DNA from: Micromonospora sp. NBC_01796
GTDB taxonomy: Bacteria; Actinomycetota; Actinomycetes; Mycobacteriales; Micromonosporaceae
DNA: 64,000 nt
Assembly (NCBI RefSeq): GCF_035917455.1
Contig: NZ_CP109078.1
Span: 3,162,001 to 3,226,000, forward strand
Direction of reading: 5' to 3'
Of the stretch, positions 18,454 to 25,723 are shown in pieces. Position numbers and translations under genes: made by a program. Position 1 is the first letter of the stretch; each line of letters begins with the position of its first letter. Below the pieces are notes generated by a model. The model searched no databases and was not told the DNA's origin. It was given only the letters and a program-made list of their open reading frames with translations.

Positions 18454-18626
18454 GCCGGGTCCTCTGCGTCGGACGTCGGGTTGTGGCCTGGCATCGTGTC
18501 GAGTGCCAGTGCCTCTTCGCCTACGGCCTTCAAGTGGCGAACGTCGGTGATCACGTCTTGCGAGGTCAGCGGCGATTCGTCGAGAAGTTGCAGCACGAGG
18601 GCCTGCACGTACCGGTAGCTATCCAT
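18318..18626 (-). CDS. Small hypothetical protein overlapping the ATPase 3' end
   Basis: A 102-codon frame whose ATG overlaps the stop of the membrane-protein gene (ATGGATAG), consistent with coupled translation. Its first ~57 codons lie outside the ATPase gene and read like real protein (YRYVQALVLQLLDESPLTSQ, then DVITDVRHLKAVGEEALALD). The remainder is antisense to the last 136 bases of the ATPase gene and becomes Arg/Ser/Pro-rich. The real gene may be a small helical protein whose original 3' end was lost. I recognise no family. Confidence 0.4.
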   Translation of the reverse strand: MDSYRYVQALVLQLLDESPLTSQDVITDVRHLKAVGEEALALDTMPGHNPTSDAEDPAYRSERLARSMADSTAAIRSASRPRAPTARPIASSESPPSARSRR

Positions 18627-18945
18627 CGAGGGAGCGTTTCTTGCTTCGGGAAAACCATGGCCAGCTCCTGATCCACTGCACAGAGCCGATGGCCATGAGG
18701 AGGACGGCCGGCCAGATCAGATGCACCCAGCCGCCGCCGAGCAGCAGCGCCGCACCGAGCAGAAACTGTCCGCCGCCCTCCACCAGCACCAGCCAGGCGT
18801 CCGTACCGGTGGAATCACGGGCCTTTGTATCGCCGCGAAGCAGCAGCGTCACACCACGCCACAGGCCGAGCCCTCCGAACACCAGGGACGTCCAGCCCGC
18901 CAAAATGATCAACCAGCCGGGCACCCGCGGCTCCTTCGGAGTCAT
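18619..18945 (-). CDS. Small membrane protein, unknown function
   Basis: A 108-residue protein with three predicted membrane helices: PGWLIILAGWTSLVFGGLGL, the segment around FLLGAALLLGGGWVH, and LIWPAVLLMAIGSVQWI. A basic tail follows (RSKKRS). The ATG at 18943-18945 is preceded by CGACGAGG, close to the start. It lies downstream of the ricin-like lipoprotein gene but is separated from it by a strong terminator, so it probably has its own promoter. No family recognised. Confidence 0.55.
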   Translation of the reverse strand: MTPKEPRVPGWLIILAGWTSLVFGGLGLWRGVTLLLRGDTKARDSTGTDAWLVLVEGGGQFLLGAALLLGGGWVHLIWPAVLLMAIGSVQWIRSWPWFSRSKKRSLDG

Positions 18946-18997
18946 CCTCGTCGCTGTCCTGATCGAGGGTAGGTCCGAGGGTCGAGGCGGAGAACCT

Positions 18998-19039
18998 CGA
19001 AGGTCGGGAAGCGCATGGTTCGCCGCTTCCCGACCTTCG
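18998..19039 (-). terminator. Terminator after the ricin-like lipoprotein gene
   Basis: A 16-bp perfect stem (18998-19013 with 19024-19039) and a 10-base loop, 17 bases downstream of the stop of the minus-strand lipoprotein gene at 19056. Confidence 0.75.
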
Positions 19040-19055
19040 GTTGAATCGTGCGAAG

Positions 19056-19742
19056 TCAGCCACCGGCCGGACGGCGGGCGGGACCATTGTCGACGAACCG
19101 GAACGTGCTGCGCAGGGGCGCGTCGCCCAGTTCCTCGAGAATCAGGCCGTTGGTGGGCGAGTGTTGCAGGTACGCCGAGTTGTTACTGATCCCGTACGAG
19201 CCCTTGCCGTTGGGGATGATCGTGAACTGCTGGGCCGGGTTCTTAGCGTCGCAGAGCGCCCCCTCGACGGTCAGCGACCCCCCGTTGCCCGGGTTGTACG
19301 CCTGCCAGCAGGACGCCTCGTCTGCGGCGGGGTGATTGTTGGCCCTGGTGTACGCCTTGATCAGGTACTTGTCACCGCCGATCGGGGTCGGGACGAACAG
19401 TTGGCGTCCACTGTTGTCGTCGGCCTCGATGAGCCGGTCGTCGAGTGACACCCCGCCCTCGGACGCCTGCGCCCGCACGATGGTGACCTCACGTTTGCCG
19501 GACAGCTCGGCGCTGGGCGCGCCCGCCGGAGCAGGCGGAGCGGCCGGTGCCTTTCCGGACGGCGGCGCCACCGTGGCCGTACCGGGTGCCGTGCCCCCGG
19601 TGGTCGCGGATGGTGTCGCGGTGACCGTGGCGGCAGCCGATGACGTCCCCGCAGCACCGGGTGTCGTGCCACCCTCACACGCCATCAGGGCGCCGCTGCA
19701 CGCCAGCATCACCGCGCCGGTAACCCATTTCATCTTCAACAT
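19056..19742 (-). CDS. Lipoprotein with ricin-type beta-trefoil-like domain
   Basis: A 228-residue protein. The signal peptide MLKMKWVTGAVMLACSGALMAC ends in a good lipobox (LMAC). A Thr/Ala/Pro/Gly-rich linker (about 25-85) follows, then a ~120-residue domain with QLFVPTPIGGDKYLIKAY, CWQAYNPGNGGSLTVEG and NPAQQFTIIPNGKGSYGI. The Q-x-F and Q-Q-F-x-I patterns and short repeats resemble a single ricin-B-type beta-trefoil, suggesting carbohydrate binding at the cell surface. Two cysteines (CWQAY, LCDAKN) may pair. I chose the inner ATG at 19742 because GAGGAG sits six bases upstream and the signal peptide starts there. Confidence 0.65.
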   Translation of the reverse strand: MLKMKWVTGAVMLACSGALMACEGGTTPGAAGTSSAAATVTATPSATTGGTAPGTATVAPPSGKAPAAPPAPAGAPSAELSGKREVTIVRAQASEGGVSLDDRLIEADDNSGRQLFVPTPIGGDKYLIKAYTRANNHPAADEASCWQAYNPGNGGSLTVEGALCDAKNPAQQFTIIPNGKGSYGISNNSAYLQHSPTNGLILEELGDAPLRSTFRFVDNGPARRPAGG

Positions 19743-19782
19743 GCCGTACTCCTCAAAGCCGTGGGGGGGGGAAACGAGATGG

Positions 19783-20820
19783 TCAGGCCGCGACACGCCG
19801 GTTGCTGGTACGGCTCCACCAGGTCAGGCAGCGCCAGACCCATTCGAGTGGCCCGTACCGGTGTCGTGTCAGCCAGTAGCGGCTGAACACGGCCTGGACG
19901 GCGAGGATCGCCACGGCGAGCAGGATCATGCGGCCGTAGTGGGCGGATTCGTGCAGCCCGAGCAGCGGGCCGGCGACCGCCGCGATGAGGGTGGCGCCGA
20001 TGTAGTTGGTCAGCGCCATCCGTCCCAGCGGTGCCAGGACCTGCTCAAGCACGGCCCCCCACCGGGTGCCCAGCAGCAGGAGCAGGCCGGTGCCGTACGC
20101 GGTGGCGCCGATGAGTCCCGCGATGGCTGCGGCGATCTCCCCGTTCGGGTCGGCGAACGTGGCGGCCTGCCAGACGGTGGCGGGTATCAGTGCCACCGCG
20201 CTGACACCGAACAGCACCCCGATCTGCCTGCGGCGTCGCGCCAGGGTGTCGACGATGCCGTAGCGCACGACCGCCTGTCCGAGCAGGAACAGTCCGGGGA
20301 TGAGCAGCAGTCCCCCGCCGAGCAGGATCCCGGCGACGAGTCCTAGGACCGCGAGCGGCAGGACGATCTGCCGGGGCAACCACGATGCGGGCAGCAGGAC
20401 CAGAACACCAAAGATGGCGTACGGAAGCAGCGCCTCCCCACCGTGGAGTTGCTGGTGGGCTATGCCGAGGACACCGAGTACGGCGAGCCGCCGCAGGAGC
20501 ACCAGCCGAGGGTTGCGGGCCCGAGCGGTGGCGGTGTCGAGGAACAGCGCGAAGCCGATGCCGAACAGCAGGGAGAAGATGGGGAAGAACCGGCCGTGAA
20601 CGGTGTATTCGAGCAGTTCGGCGGCGACGTACCGGCCACCGGTCGACGGGCCGATCGCCATGTTGGCGATTCCCCCGGGGATGTTCACCAGGAGGATGCC
20701 GCAGAGGGCGAAGCCCCGTAGGGCGTCGAGGGCGGCAACCCGTGGCCGCGACCCGCTGGTGTCCTCCGGCACCGCGACACCGGGTCCGGCGGTGCTCGTA
20801 CGAGAAGGTGTCGGGGTCAT
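19783..20820 (-). CDS. DUF418 (YeiB-like) membrane protein
   Basis: A 345-residue polytopic membrane protein. RVAALDALRGFALCGILLVN and the C-terminal RMALTNYIGATLIAAVAGPL are hallmarks of the DUF418/YeiB family, which is related to acyltransferase-3-like membrane proteins. About eight to ten hydrophobic segments can be seen. The C-terminal SRYWLTRHRYGPLEWVWRCL is the typical family ending. The ATG at 20818-20820 was chosen at a conserved-looking N-terminus; no strong ribosome site is present. The function of the family is not established; acyl transfer to surface molecules is possible. Confidence 0.8.
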   Translation of the reverse strand: MTPTPSRTSTAGPGVAVPEDTSGSRPRVAALDALRGFALCGILLVNIPGGIANMAIGPSTGGRYVAAELLEYTVHGRFFPIFSLLFGIGFALFLDTATARARNPRLVLLRRLAVLGVLGIAHQQLHGGEALLPYAIFGVLVLLPASWLPRQIVLPLAVLGLVAGILLGGGLLLIPGLFLLGQAVVRYGIVDTLARRRRQIGVLFGVSAVALIPATVWQAATFADPNGEIAAAIAGLIGATAYGTGLLLLLGTRWGAVLEQVLAPLGRMALTNYIGATLIAAVAGPLLGLHESAHYGRMILLAVAILAVQAVFSRYWLTRHRYGPLEWVWRCLTWWSRTSNRRVAA

Positions 20821-20934
20821 GCATTTGAGAATGTCGAATGGCGGCGGCGGTGCCTTCCGCCTGCGAGCCGGCACCGGGCCGACGCTGGAATGAGATCGTG
20901 CGCGCTGGCCTCCACCAAAAGGTGGAGACCGACA

Positions 20935-21066
20935 TCAGGCCCCGAGCAACAGGTCCTCGGTGTCGCCCACGAGCACACAGCGCAAGTCGTCCGCCACCTC
21001 GCCGCACGCGCCGCCGTTGCCCCTGCCCTCGGTGCTCTTGCACCAGCCGGCCCAGATCACGTCCAC
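20935..21066 (-). pseudogene. Degenerate DUF397 copy
   Basis: A 43-codon frame starting GTG at 21064-21066 reads VDVIWAGWCKSTEGRGNGGA and then CGEVADDLRCVLVGDTED. It aligns without gaps to the intact DUF397 protein at 22537-22722 (DVTEANWRKSTKSSGNGGAC), but the conserved W-R-K becomes W-C-K and the C-terminal half (SFTPDAW) is missing. It looks like a decayed paralogue of the two neighbouring DUF397 genes. It is too short for a full domain and probably non-functional. Confidence 0.55.
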
Positions 21067-21095
21067 GCCTCCCCTCCCCACCCCCAATCTCCCCT

Positions 21096-21156
21096 GTTGA
21101 TCATGAAGTTAGCGCGCTCTGGGCGCAGAAAAGTTGTCGCTAACTTCATGATCAAC
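21096..21156. repeat. Palindromic dispersed repeat, copy 3
   Basis: A 19-bp perfect inverted repeat (21096-21114 with 21138-21156), core GATCATGAAGTTAGCG. It lies in the DUF397 island, between the degenerate and truncated DUF397 copies, and supplies the last codons and stop of the latter. Confidence 0.9.
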
Positions 21157-21318
21157 CAAGGGGTCGGTGGGCGCAGGGGAGGGGTTGCTGGGGGTTAGCG
21201 GGTCTTGGTGAGTGTCGCGTACGAGCACGTGGGGGAGGTTGTCTGCCACCTCTACGCAGTCGCCGCCGTTGCCGCTGCTCTTGGTGCTCTTGCGCCAGTT
21301 GGCCTCGGTCACGTCCAT
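21109..21318 (-). pseudogene. DUF397 gene truncated by palindrome copy 3
   Basis: Reads DVTEANWRKSTKSSGNGGDC and VEVADNLPHVLVRDT, which is nearly identical to the intact copy at 22537-22722, then diverges. Where the intact copy continues KDRDGGTLSFTPDAWRAF, this one has a Pro/Ser-rich stretch and then LVDHEVSDNFSAPRAR encoded by the palindrome. The start is the ATG at 21316-21318. The missing half contains the conserved W of DUF397, so I infer loss of function, though the frame stays open and may be translated. Confidence 0.65.
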
Positions 21319-21359
21319 GTCTCCGCCACTCCCATCGTCAGGTGGATCCACTGCTCGGG

Positions 21360-22450
21360 CTAGGCGGCAAGGCCCAGTAGGTCTGCCGCGTGGGCGTTGA
21401 AGCGCTGCACCTCGTACACCTCGGCGTAGGGCTTCATCCGCCGTTGCAGATCGCGGACGGTTTCGATCGTGCGTGACGAGTTGACCGACGAGGCCAGGTC
21501 CACGACGTGCGCTGCCCTCGTAGCGGCACCTTCCACGTCCGTGCGCTGTAGCTCAGCAATCGAAAGTGCCGCCTCGCTCAACGCGCCCCGCCGTGCTCGA
21601 CCCTGGCGCCGCGCGCCGTTGGCCGACTCGTTGGCGAAACGTTCTATCTCGGCCGTCTGGTCGAGATCTCTGAAGCAGTGGGCAGCTTCACCGAACAGAT
21701 ACGGCCCGTCGATGAACTTCGCCCACGCTGGCTCATTTTCGTGGACCACTCGGCCGAACAGTTGCTCCGCCTTCGCGACCGACCTGGCCGCCGCACTCGA
21801 CTCACCGAGCGCGGCGAGCGCTCGTGCCTCGAGAATGTGCAGGTCAGCTATGCAGGCGGGCGAATCGTTTCGGCGACGCCACGTCGGCCGGCGCGAGCGA
21901 GCATCAGGGCTTCTCGCGGATGGCCCAGAAGATTGGCCTGATCGGACATGCCGGCCAGGATGTGCGCGCCGAGCGCGGCGCTGTTCGACGCCTGCGCGAG
22001 CCGTAGCGCCTGAATGAGGTAGCGCTGGGCCAAGCCGTGCTCGCCGTCGTCGTACGCCATCCACCCCACCAGGTAGGACTGCTCCGCGGTGGCCTCGAAG
22101 AGCGCCTGCTGTACGGCCGGCTCATGCTCGCGCTTGAGCAGCGGCAGTACGTAACTCTGCATGTACTCGACCAGGGCGGTACGAGCGTGACCGCCACCGC
22201 GCATGACATCGAGGTCCTGGAACAGCGAGAACATGTCACGGATGCCCGCGACCTGGCGCATGCCTACCTGGCGAGGGCCCTGCTCGGTAGCGGTCTCCTC
22301 CAGCGTCGCCAGCAACCAGTCGCGACTGGGTGCTCCGAGGGCGGCAAGGATGAACGGTGCCTTCACGATGTCGCGGCGTTCCACGTCGGATCTCCCGAGA
22401 TCGGCGATCGTTTCGAGTGTCGCGTACGTGCTGTCCGAAGGTTGGTCGTG
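21360..22450 (-). pseudogene. Frameshifted, N-terminally truncated TPR-type transcriptional regulator
   Basis: Two overlapping frames form one protein. The upstream frame (about 22450 to 21860) contains TYATLETIADLGRSDVERRD, YMQSYVLPLLKREHEPAVQQ and LAGMSDQANLLGHPREALML, then stops at 21848. The downstream frame picks up with CIADLHILEARALAALGESS and continues to PYAEVYEVQRFNAHAADLLG at 21360. This is the TPR-like C-terminal region of actinobacterial XRE-type regulators. The shift lies near 21855-21875. No helix-turn-helix N-terminus is present before ~22450. It is probably a remnant, unless the shift is a sequencing error. Confidence 0.65.
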
Positions 22451-22490
22451 CCGGCGTACCCGTGTTTCGGATCGGTGTGGCGAAAGCGGC

Positions 22491-22526
22491 AGCGGCCGGG
22501 ATCCCTGTGCTGAGGGTCCGGCCGCT
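22491..22526 (-). terminator. Terminator after the intact DUF397 gene
   Basis: AGCGGCCGG (22491-22499) pairs with CCGGCCGCT (22518-22526), extended by an imperfect inner stem with one bulge. It lies 11 bases downstream of the DUF397 stop at 22537. Confidence 0.6.
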
Positions 22527-22536
22527 GCTCGGTGAC

Positions 22537-22722
22537 TCAGTGGTTCTTGGTCACCGCTACGAAGGCGCGCCAGGCGTCGGGGGTGAAGCTGAGGGTGCCG
22601 CCGTCGCGGTCCTTGGTGTCGCGTACGAGCACACGGGGCAGGTTGTCGGCCACCTCGACGCACGCGCCGCCGTTGCCGCTGCTCTTGGTGCTCTTGCGCC
22701 AGTTGGCCTCGGTCACGTCCAT
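22537..22722 (-). CDS. DUF397 protein (intact)
   Basis: A 61-residue protein: DVTEANWRKSTKSSGNGGAC, VEVADNLPRVLVRDTKDRDG, then TLSFTPDAWRAFVAVTKNH. This is the complete DUF397 domain, with the conserved W-R-K-S, N-G-x-C-V-E-V and F-x-P-x-x-W-x-x-F features. DUF397 proteins are paired with XRE/DUF5753 regulators (WhiJ-like loci in Streptomyces), and some pairs have been proposed to act like toxin-antitoxin or developmental switches. It overlaps the regulator gene by 10 bases (22713-22722), so translation is probably coupled. Confidence 0.92.
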   Translation of the reverse strand: MDVTEANWRKSTKSSGNGGACVEVADNLPRVLVRDTKDRDGGTLSFTPDAWRAFVAVTKNH

Positions 22723-23480
22723 GTCTCCGCCACTTCCGTCATCAGCTCGATCGACTGTCGGTGGGGCAGGGCTTCACCCCGGACCGACTCCCACGAACCC
22801 TGTAGTGCCGCCACGTGCTCGGCGCTCTCGACCACCTGGCCCTCCAACTGGTTGTCGAGGTAACAGGTGATCCGACCGCCGGGGCCGGCGGCGACCGCGA
22901 AAGGTCCGTTGAGGCCAGCGTACGCGCCGGCCGTCGATGGAACGAGATGCACTCGGATGTGAGGTTCCTGGCACGCGGCAAGCAGTGCGCGCACCTGTTC
23001 GAGCATCACCTGCGGGCTGCCGATCGGACGCCGTAACGCGCCCTCGTCCAGGCAGGCGGTGAACTGGGGCGGGTTCTTGCGGGACAGGATCCACTGTCGA
23101 TCCAGCCGGTCGCGGACCTTCTGCTCCACGTCGTCCCGGCTGATTGGCCCGGCGTCGGTGAGCACGGCTCGTGCGTACGCCTCGGTTTGCAGTAGCCCCG
23201 GCACGACCAACGGCTCAAACCATCGCAACGACAATGCCTCGTGCTCGGCCTCGGCCCACGGTTTGAACCACTGTGGATCCCGGCGCCGGCCCGTGTTCGG
23301 CCAGAGGTCGGACACCTTCTGGCCGAGCACGTTGGCGGCGCGCACGCGGGTCCGGGCGTGCGGGATCCGACCTGGATCGAGCCATCGGCTGACTGTTTTA
23401 GGATCGACAGCGGTCTTCTCCGCCAGCGACTCGATCGTATAGCCGGCCTGAGCCATCGCGGCCCGCAGAGCCTCATTCAC
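22713..23480 (-). CDS. XRE-family regulator with DUF5753 domain
   Basis: A 255-residue protein. The N-terminal helix-turn-helix (ALRAAMAQAGYTIESLAEKT and AVDPKTVSRWLDPGRIPHAR, residues ~4-45) precedes a DUF5753 domain (~80-250) with the typical LRWFEPLVVPGLLQTEAYAR and PQFTACLDEGALRRPIGSP. The family regulates genes beside DUF397 partners. The start is the ATG at 23478-23480. It is divergent from the small-protein operon at 23706, and a perfect inverted repeat in the spacer (23512-23527) is a candidate autoregulatory site. Confidence 0.92.
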   Translation of the reverse strand: MNEALRAAMAQAGYTIESLAEKTAVDPKTVSRWLDPGRIPHARTRVRAANVLGQKVSDLWPNTGRRRDPQWFKPWAEAEHEALSLRWFEPLVVPGLLQTEAYARAVLTDAGPISRDDVEQKVRDRLDRQWILSRKNPPQFTACLDEGALRRPIGSPQVMLEQVRALLAACQEPHIRVHLVPSTAGAYAGLNGPFAVAAGPGGRITCYLDNQLEGQVVESAEHVAALQGSWESVRGEALPHRQSIELMTEVAETWT

Positions 23481-23511
23481 GTTTTGTGCCTCCCCTAGGG
23501 ACAGAGCGTGG

Positions 23512-23527
23512 AATGTCTCCCGACATT
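23512..23527. promoter_or_regulatory. Candidate operator between the XRE gene and the small-protein operon
   Basis: A perfect 6-bp inverted repeat AATGTC-TCCC-GACATT, 32-47 bases upstream of the XRE start codon in the divergent spacer. It is followed closely by a half-site-like GACAT at 23536. Binding by the neighbouring XRE regulator is an inference. Confidence 0.4.
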
Positions 23528-23705
23528 ACATAGGTGACATGTTGTTGTCTGCCCCTTACGCGGGAGGGTTTTGGGCAGCAGGGCCGCCCAAATGGGCGGA
23601 ACTGCCGGGACCTTCCGAGCCCCTTACCGGAAGGTCGACACACCGGATAGCGCCCCGGCTACGAGACAGGCAGTCCGTGGCCGGGGCTGCCCACCTGGAG
23701 GTGAC

Positions 23706-23927
23706 ATGCCCGTTGACGCCCCGCCGGCCACGCCCTCGCTCGTGCTCTGGGCGGCTCGGCGTGTGTTCCTGATGCACACCGAGCCGACCGAGGTGAATCG
23801 CTCCACCGGCAGTTGCAAGCAGTGTCGCCCGGAGGGATGCGAGATGTTGGCCTGGGCCGGCACGATCCTGCGCGAATCGCGGTTACGTGCGAACGCCGCC
23901 GATCATTACGAGGCGAGGCGGCAGTGA
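23706..23927 (+). CDS. Small CxxC-motif protein (first of a three-gene operon)
   Basis: A 73-residue protein with an ideal GGAGGTGAC before its ATG. It contains CKQCRPEGCEMLAWAG (C-x2-C-x4-C, residues ~39-46), a potential metal-binding knuckle, flanked by helical stretches (TPSLVLWAARRVFLMHT; ILRESRLRANAADHYEARR). Its stop overlaps the next GTG start (GTGA). It is divergent from the XRE/DUF5753 gene. I do not recognise a named family; similar small Cys proteins recur at the second XRE/DUF397 locus in this window (33340). Confidence 0.65.
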   Translation: MPVDAPPATPSLVLWAARRVFLMHTEPTEVNRSTGSCKQCRPEGCEMLAWAGTILRESRLRANAADHYEARRQ

Positions 23928-24100
23928 CATTTCAAGATCAGGCGATCATCTGTATTCGGTGCAGGAACCGCGCTGGTAGCGGCCTTCCGCACGACTGCAT
24001 CGACCAACCGGAAACACGCGTCTACCGGGATGTCCGCTGTCTCTGCCCGTGCGTGCCCGGTCGGCCTACTCCACCCGACGATGAACACCCGCGCCTGTGA
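23924..24100 (+). CDS. Small cysteine-rich protein
   Basis: A 58-residue protein starting GTG inside the stop of the preceding gene. Seven cysteines include CIRCRNRAGSGLPHDC and CLCPC, compatible with a zinc ribbon or knuckle. The GTGA overlaps on both sides place it in the middle of a three-gene operon. No family is recognised. A role as a nucleic-acid-binding or regulatory accessory protein is only a guess. Confidence 0.6.
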   Translation: MTFQDQAIICIRCRNRAGSGLPHDCIDQPETRVYRDVRCLCPCVPGRPTPPDDEHPRL

Positions 24101-24303
24101 CCGAGCTGGTGAAAGTCACCGTCAACCTCACCCCGGACGCGAACGACGCGCTGACCGCGCTCACCGCCGACCGGCGTACGACAAAAACGGACGCCCTCTG
24201 CCGTGCCCTGCGGGTGGCCGCAGCCCTGCACGGGCTCGCGCCGGGTGGACGGTTCACGATCGTCCCGCCCGACGGCGACCCGGTCGAGATCTGGCTGGTG
24301 TGA
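24097..24303 (+). CDS. Small ribbon-helix-helix-like protein
   Basis: A 68-residue protein starting GTG in a GTGA overlap with the upstream gene. The N-terminus KVTVNLTPDANDALTALTAD, then RRTTKTDALCRALRVAAAL, has a beta strand followed by two helices with the T-K-T-D-A turn typical of ribbon-helix-helix (CopG/MetJ-like) DNA-binding proteins. A short C-terminal beta part (GRFTIVPPDGDPVEIWLV) follows. It may act as the operon's own repressor. It is terminated by the long hairpin at 24328. Confidence 0.65.
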   Translation: MTELVKVTVNLTPDANDALTALTADRRTTKTDALCRALRVAAALHGLAPGGRFTIVPPDGDPVEIWLV

Positions 24304-24327
24304 CCCTTTCCAGCGGGTAAAGGTCGG

Positions 24328-24379
24328 CGGGCTGTGGCGTTCCACTGCCTCTATAGGGGCACTGGAACGCCACAGCCCG
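24328..24379. terminator. Long bidirectional hairpin terminator
   Basis: A 17-bp perfect stem (24328-24344 with 24363-24379), with a further 4-bp stem in the 18-base loop. It separates the convergent small-protein operon (+) and the serine hydrolase (-). Confidence 0.8.
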
Positions 24380-24394
24380 ACCCAACCGAGCCGG

Positions 24395-25582
24395 TCAGTG
24401 CAGGGCGAGGGCGGCGGTGATGATGGCCTGGCTGACGGCGGTTGGGTTGTCGCCCTTGGCGTCGGTCGAGGTGATCGAGAAGGCGAGTCGGAAGGTGCCG
24501 TCGCGGGTGGCGGCGATGGCGCTGGAATAGCCGTACCGGGAACCGCTCTTGACCCACAGAGTCTCGCCGGTGGGCAGCGGGAAGGCGGTGAGGCCGATGC
24601 TGTACGCCGCCGGGTCGCCGTCGAGGTCGTCGACCTGCGGGAGGGTGAACATCTCGTTGAGCTGGGCGGCCGGAAGCAGGCGACCGCCGAACAGGGCCGC
24701 GCTGAAGCGGTCCAGGTCGGCCAGGGTGGAGATGATGTCGCCGGCGGCCGGGGTGATGGACTGGCTCCAGTTCGTCACGTCGACCAGCTCGGTCTGCCCG
24801 TCGCGGACCACGGTCTGGTAACCGTGGGCGTGCGGGCCGCGGATGGTCGGGTCGTCTCCGGGTACGGAGGTGTCCCGCAACCCCAGCGGCGTGAAGATCC
24901 GGTTCTGCATCTCCCGCGCGTACGAGTGCCCGGTGACCTTCTCGATCAGCATCCCGGCGACGATGTAGCCCATGTTCGTGTACTGCTGCTTCGAGCCAGG
25001 CGGGGTGAACACCGGCTCGTTGCGCAGCGCCTCCCGGACGATCCGTTCCTGCGTCCAGCGGTCGTACCGGTGGTCGATCGACCACTCGATGTCGTCGGGC
25101 AGCTTGGGGCTCGGCAGTCCGCTGGTGTGGTCCAGCAGCTGGCGTACGGTCACCCGGTTGTAGTCGGCGGTCAGCAGTCCGGGCAGGTAGCGGCGTACGG
25201 GAGCGTCCAGGTCGACCCGGCGCTCGGCGGCGAGTTGCAGTACGACCGTGGCGGTGAAGACCTTCGTGACGCTCCCGATCCGGAACCGGGCGTCCCGTGG
25301 CACCGGTGTGCCGGTCCGGAGGTTCCCGACTCCGGCGGCCCCGGTCCAGCAGCCGGCCGGCGTGGTCAGCCGGACCTGGGCGCTGGTCGCCTCGGCGGTC
25401 GGCAGTCCGGCGATCGCGGCCCCCAGCCCGCTGCCGTCGAGCGTGCCGGAGGGGCAGGCAACGGGCGGGTGGTGCCCGGCGGTCCCCGTCCCGGACGCGA
25501 GCGCCGGTCCGGCGGCGCCGATCGCGAGGGTCGTACCGAGCAGGAGCGCGAGGGCACCATTGCGGCTCTTGGTGAATCTCAT
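24395..25582 (-). CDS. Secreted serine hydrolase (beta-lactamase / DD-peptidase superfamily)
   Basis: A 395-residue protein. The signal peptide GALALLLGTTLAIGAAGPALASG precedes a penicillin-binding-protein-like fold with active-site motif S-V-T-K (Ser104, Lys107, in FRIGSVTKVFTATVVLQLA), Y-T-N near residue 200 (QQYTNMGYIVAGMLIEKVTG) and a C-terminal K-S-G in WVKSGSRYGYSS. This is class C beta-lactamase/D-alanyl-D-alanine carboxypeptidase-like. The substrate (peptidoglycan, esters or beta-lactams) cannot be told. I preferred the ATG at 25580-25582, which starts the signal peptide; a frame to 25618 exists. Confidence 0.88.
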   Translation of the reverse strand: MRFTKSRNGALALLLGTTLAIGAAGPALASGTGTAGHHPPVACPSGTLDGSGLGAAIAGLPTAEATSAQVRLTTPAGCWTGAAGVGNLRTGTPVPRDARFRIGSVTKVFTATVVLQLAAERRVDLDAPVRRYLPGLLTADYNRVTVRQLLDHTSGLPSPKLPDDIEWSIDHRYDRWTQERIVREALRNEPVFTPPGSKQQYTNMGYIVAGMLIEKVTGHSYAREMQNRIFTPLGLRDTSVPGDDPTIRGPHAHGYQTVVRDGQTELVDVTNWSQSITPAAGDIISTLADLDRFSAALFGGRLLPAAQLNEMFTLPQVDDLDGDPAAYSIGLTAFPLPTGETLWVKSGSRYGYSSAIAATRDGTFRLAFSITSTDAKGDNPTAVSQAIITAALALH

Positions 25583-25723
25583 GCGATTCACCCTCTCCGG
25601 CGGCGACCTACCGGACATCGGGGTCGCAACCCCCGGCTTCCCCGGAGGGCTTGCCTTACGGGTGGCCGACGGGCCCGCCCCCAGGAGAATCCTGTGTGGA
25701 CGGGCCCGCCGGGTGCGTGCTGG

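Noticed and set aside
22357-22863. Plus-strand frame opposite DUF397 and XRE genes
   Set aside because: It is the complement of the DUF397 repeat region; its apparent similarity to frames at 20890 and 21212 only reflects the repeated DUF397 DNA.
25640-25720. Terminator between the LURP-one and serine hydrolase genes made of two GACGGGCCCGCC copies
   Set aside because: The two copies are in direct, not inverted, orientation; only the internal GGGCCC is palindromic, so no long stem forms.
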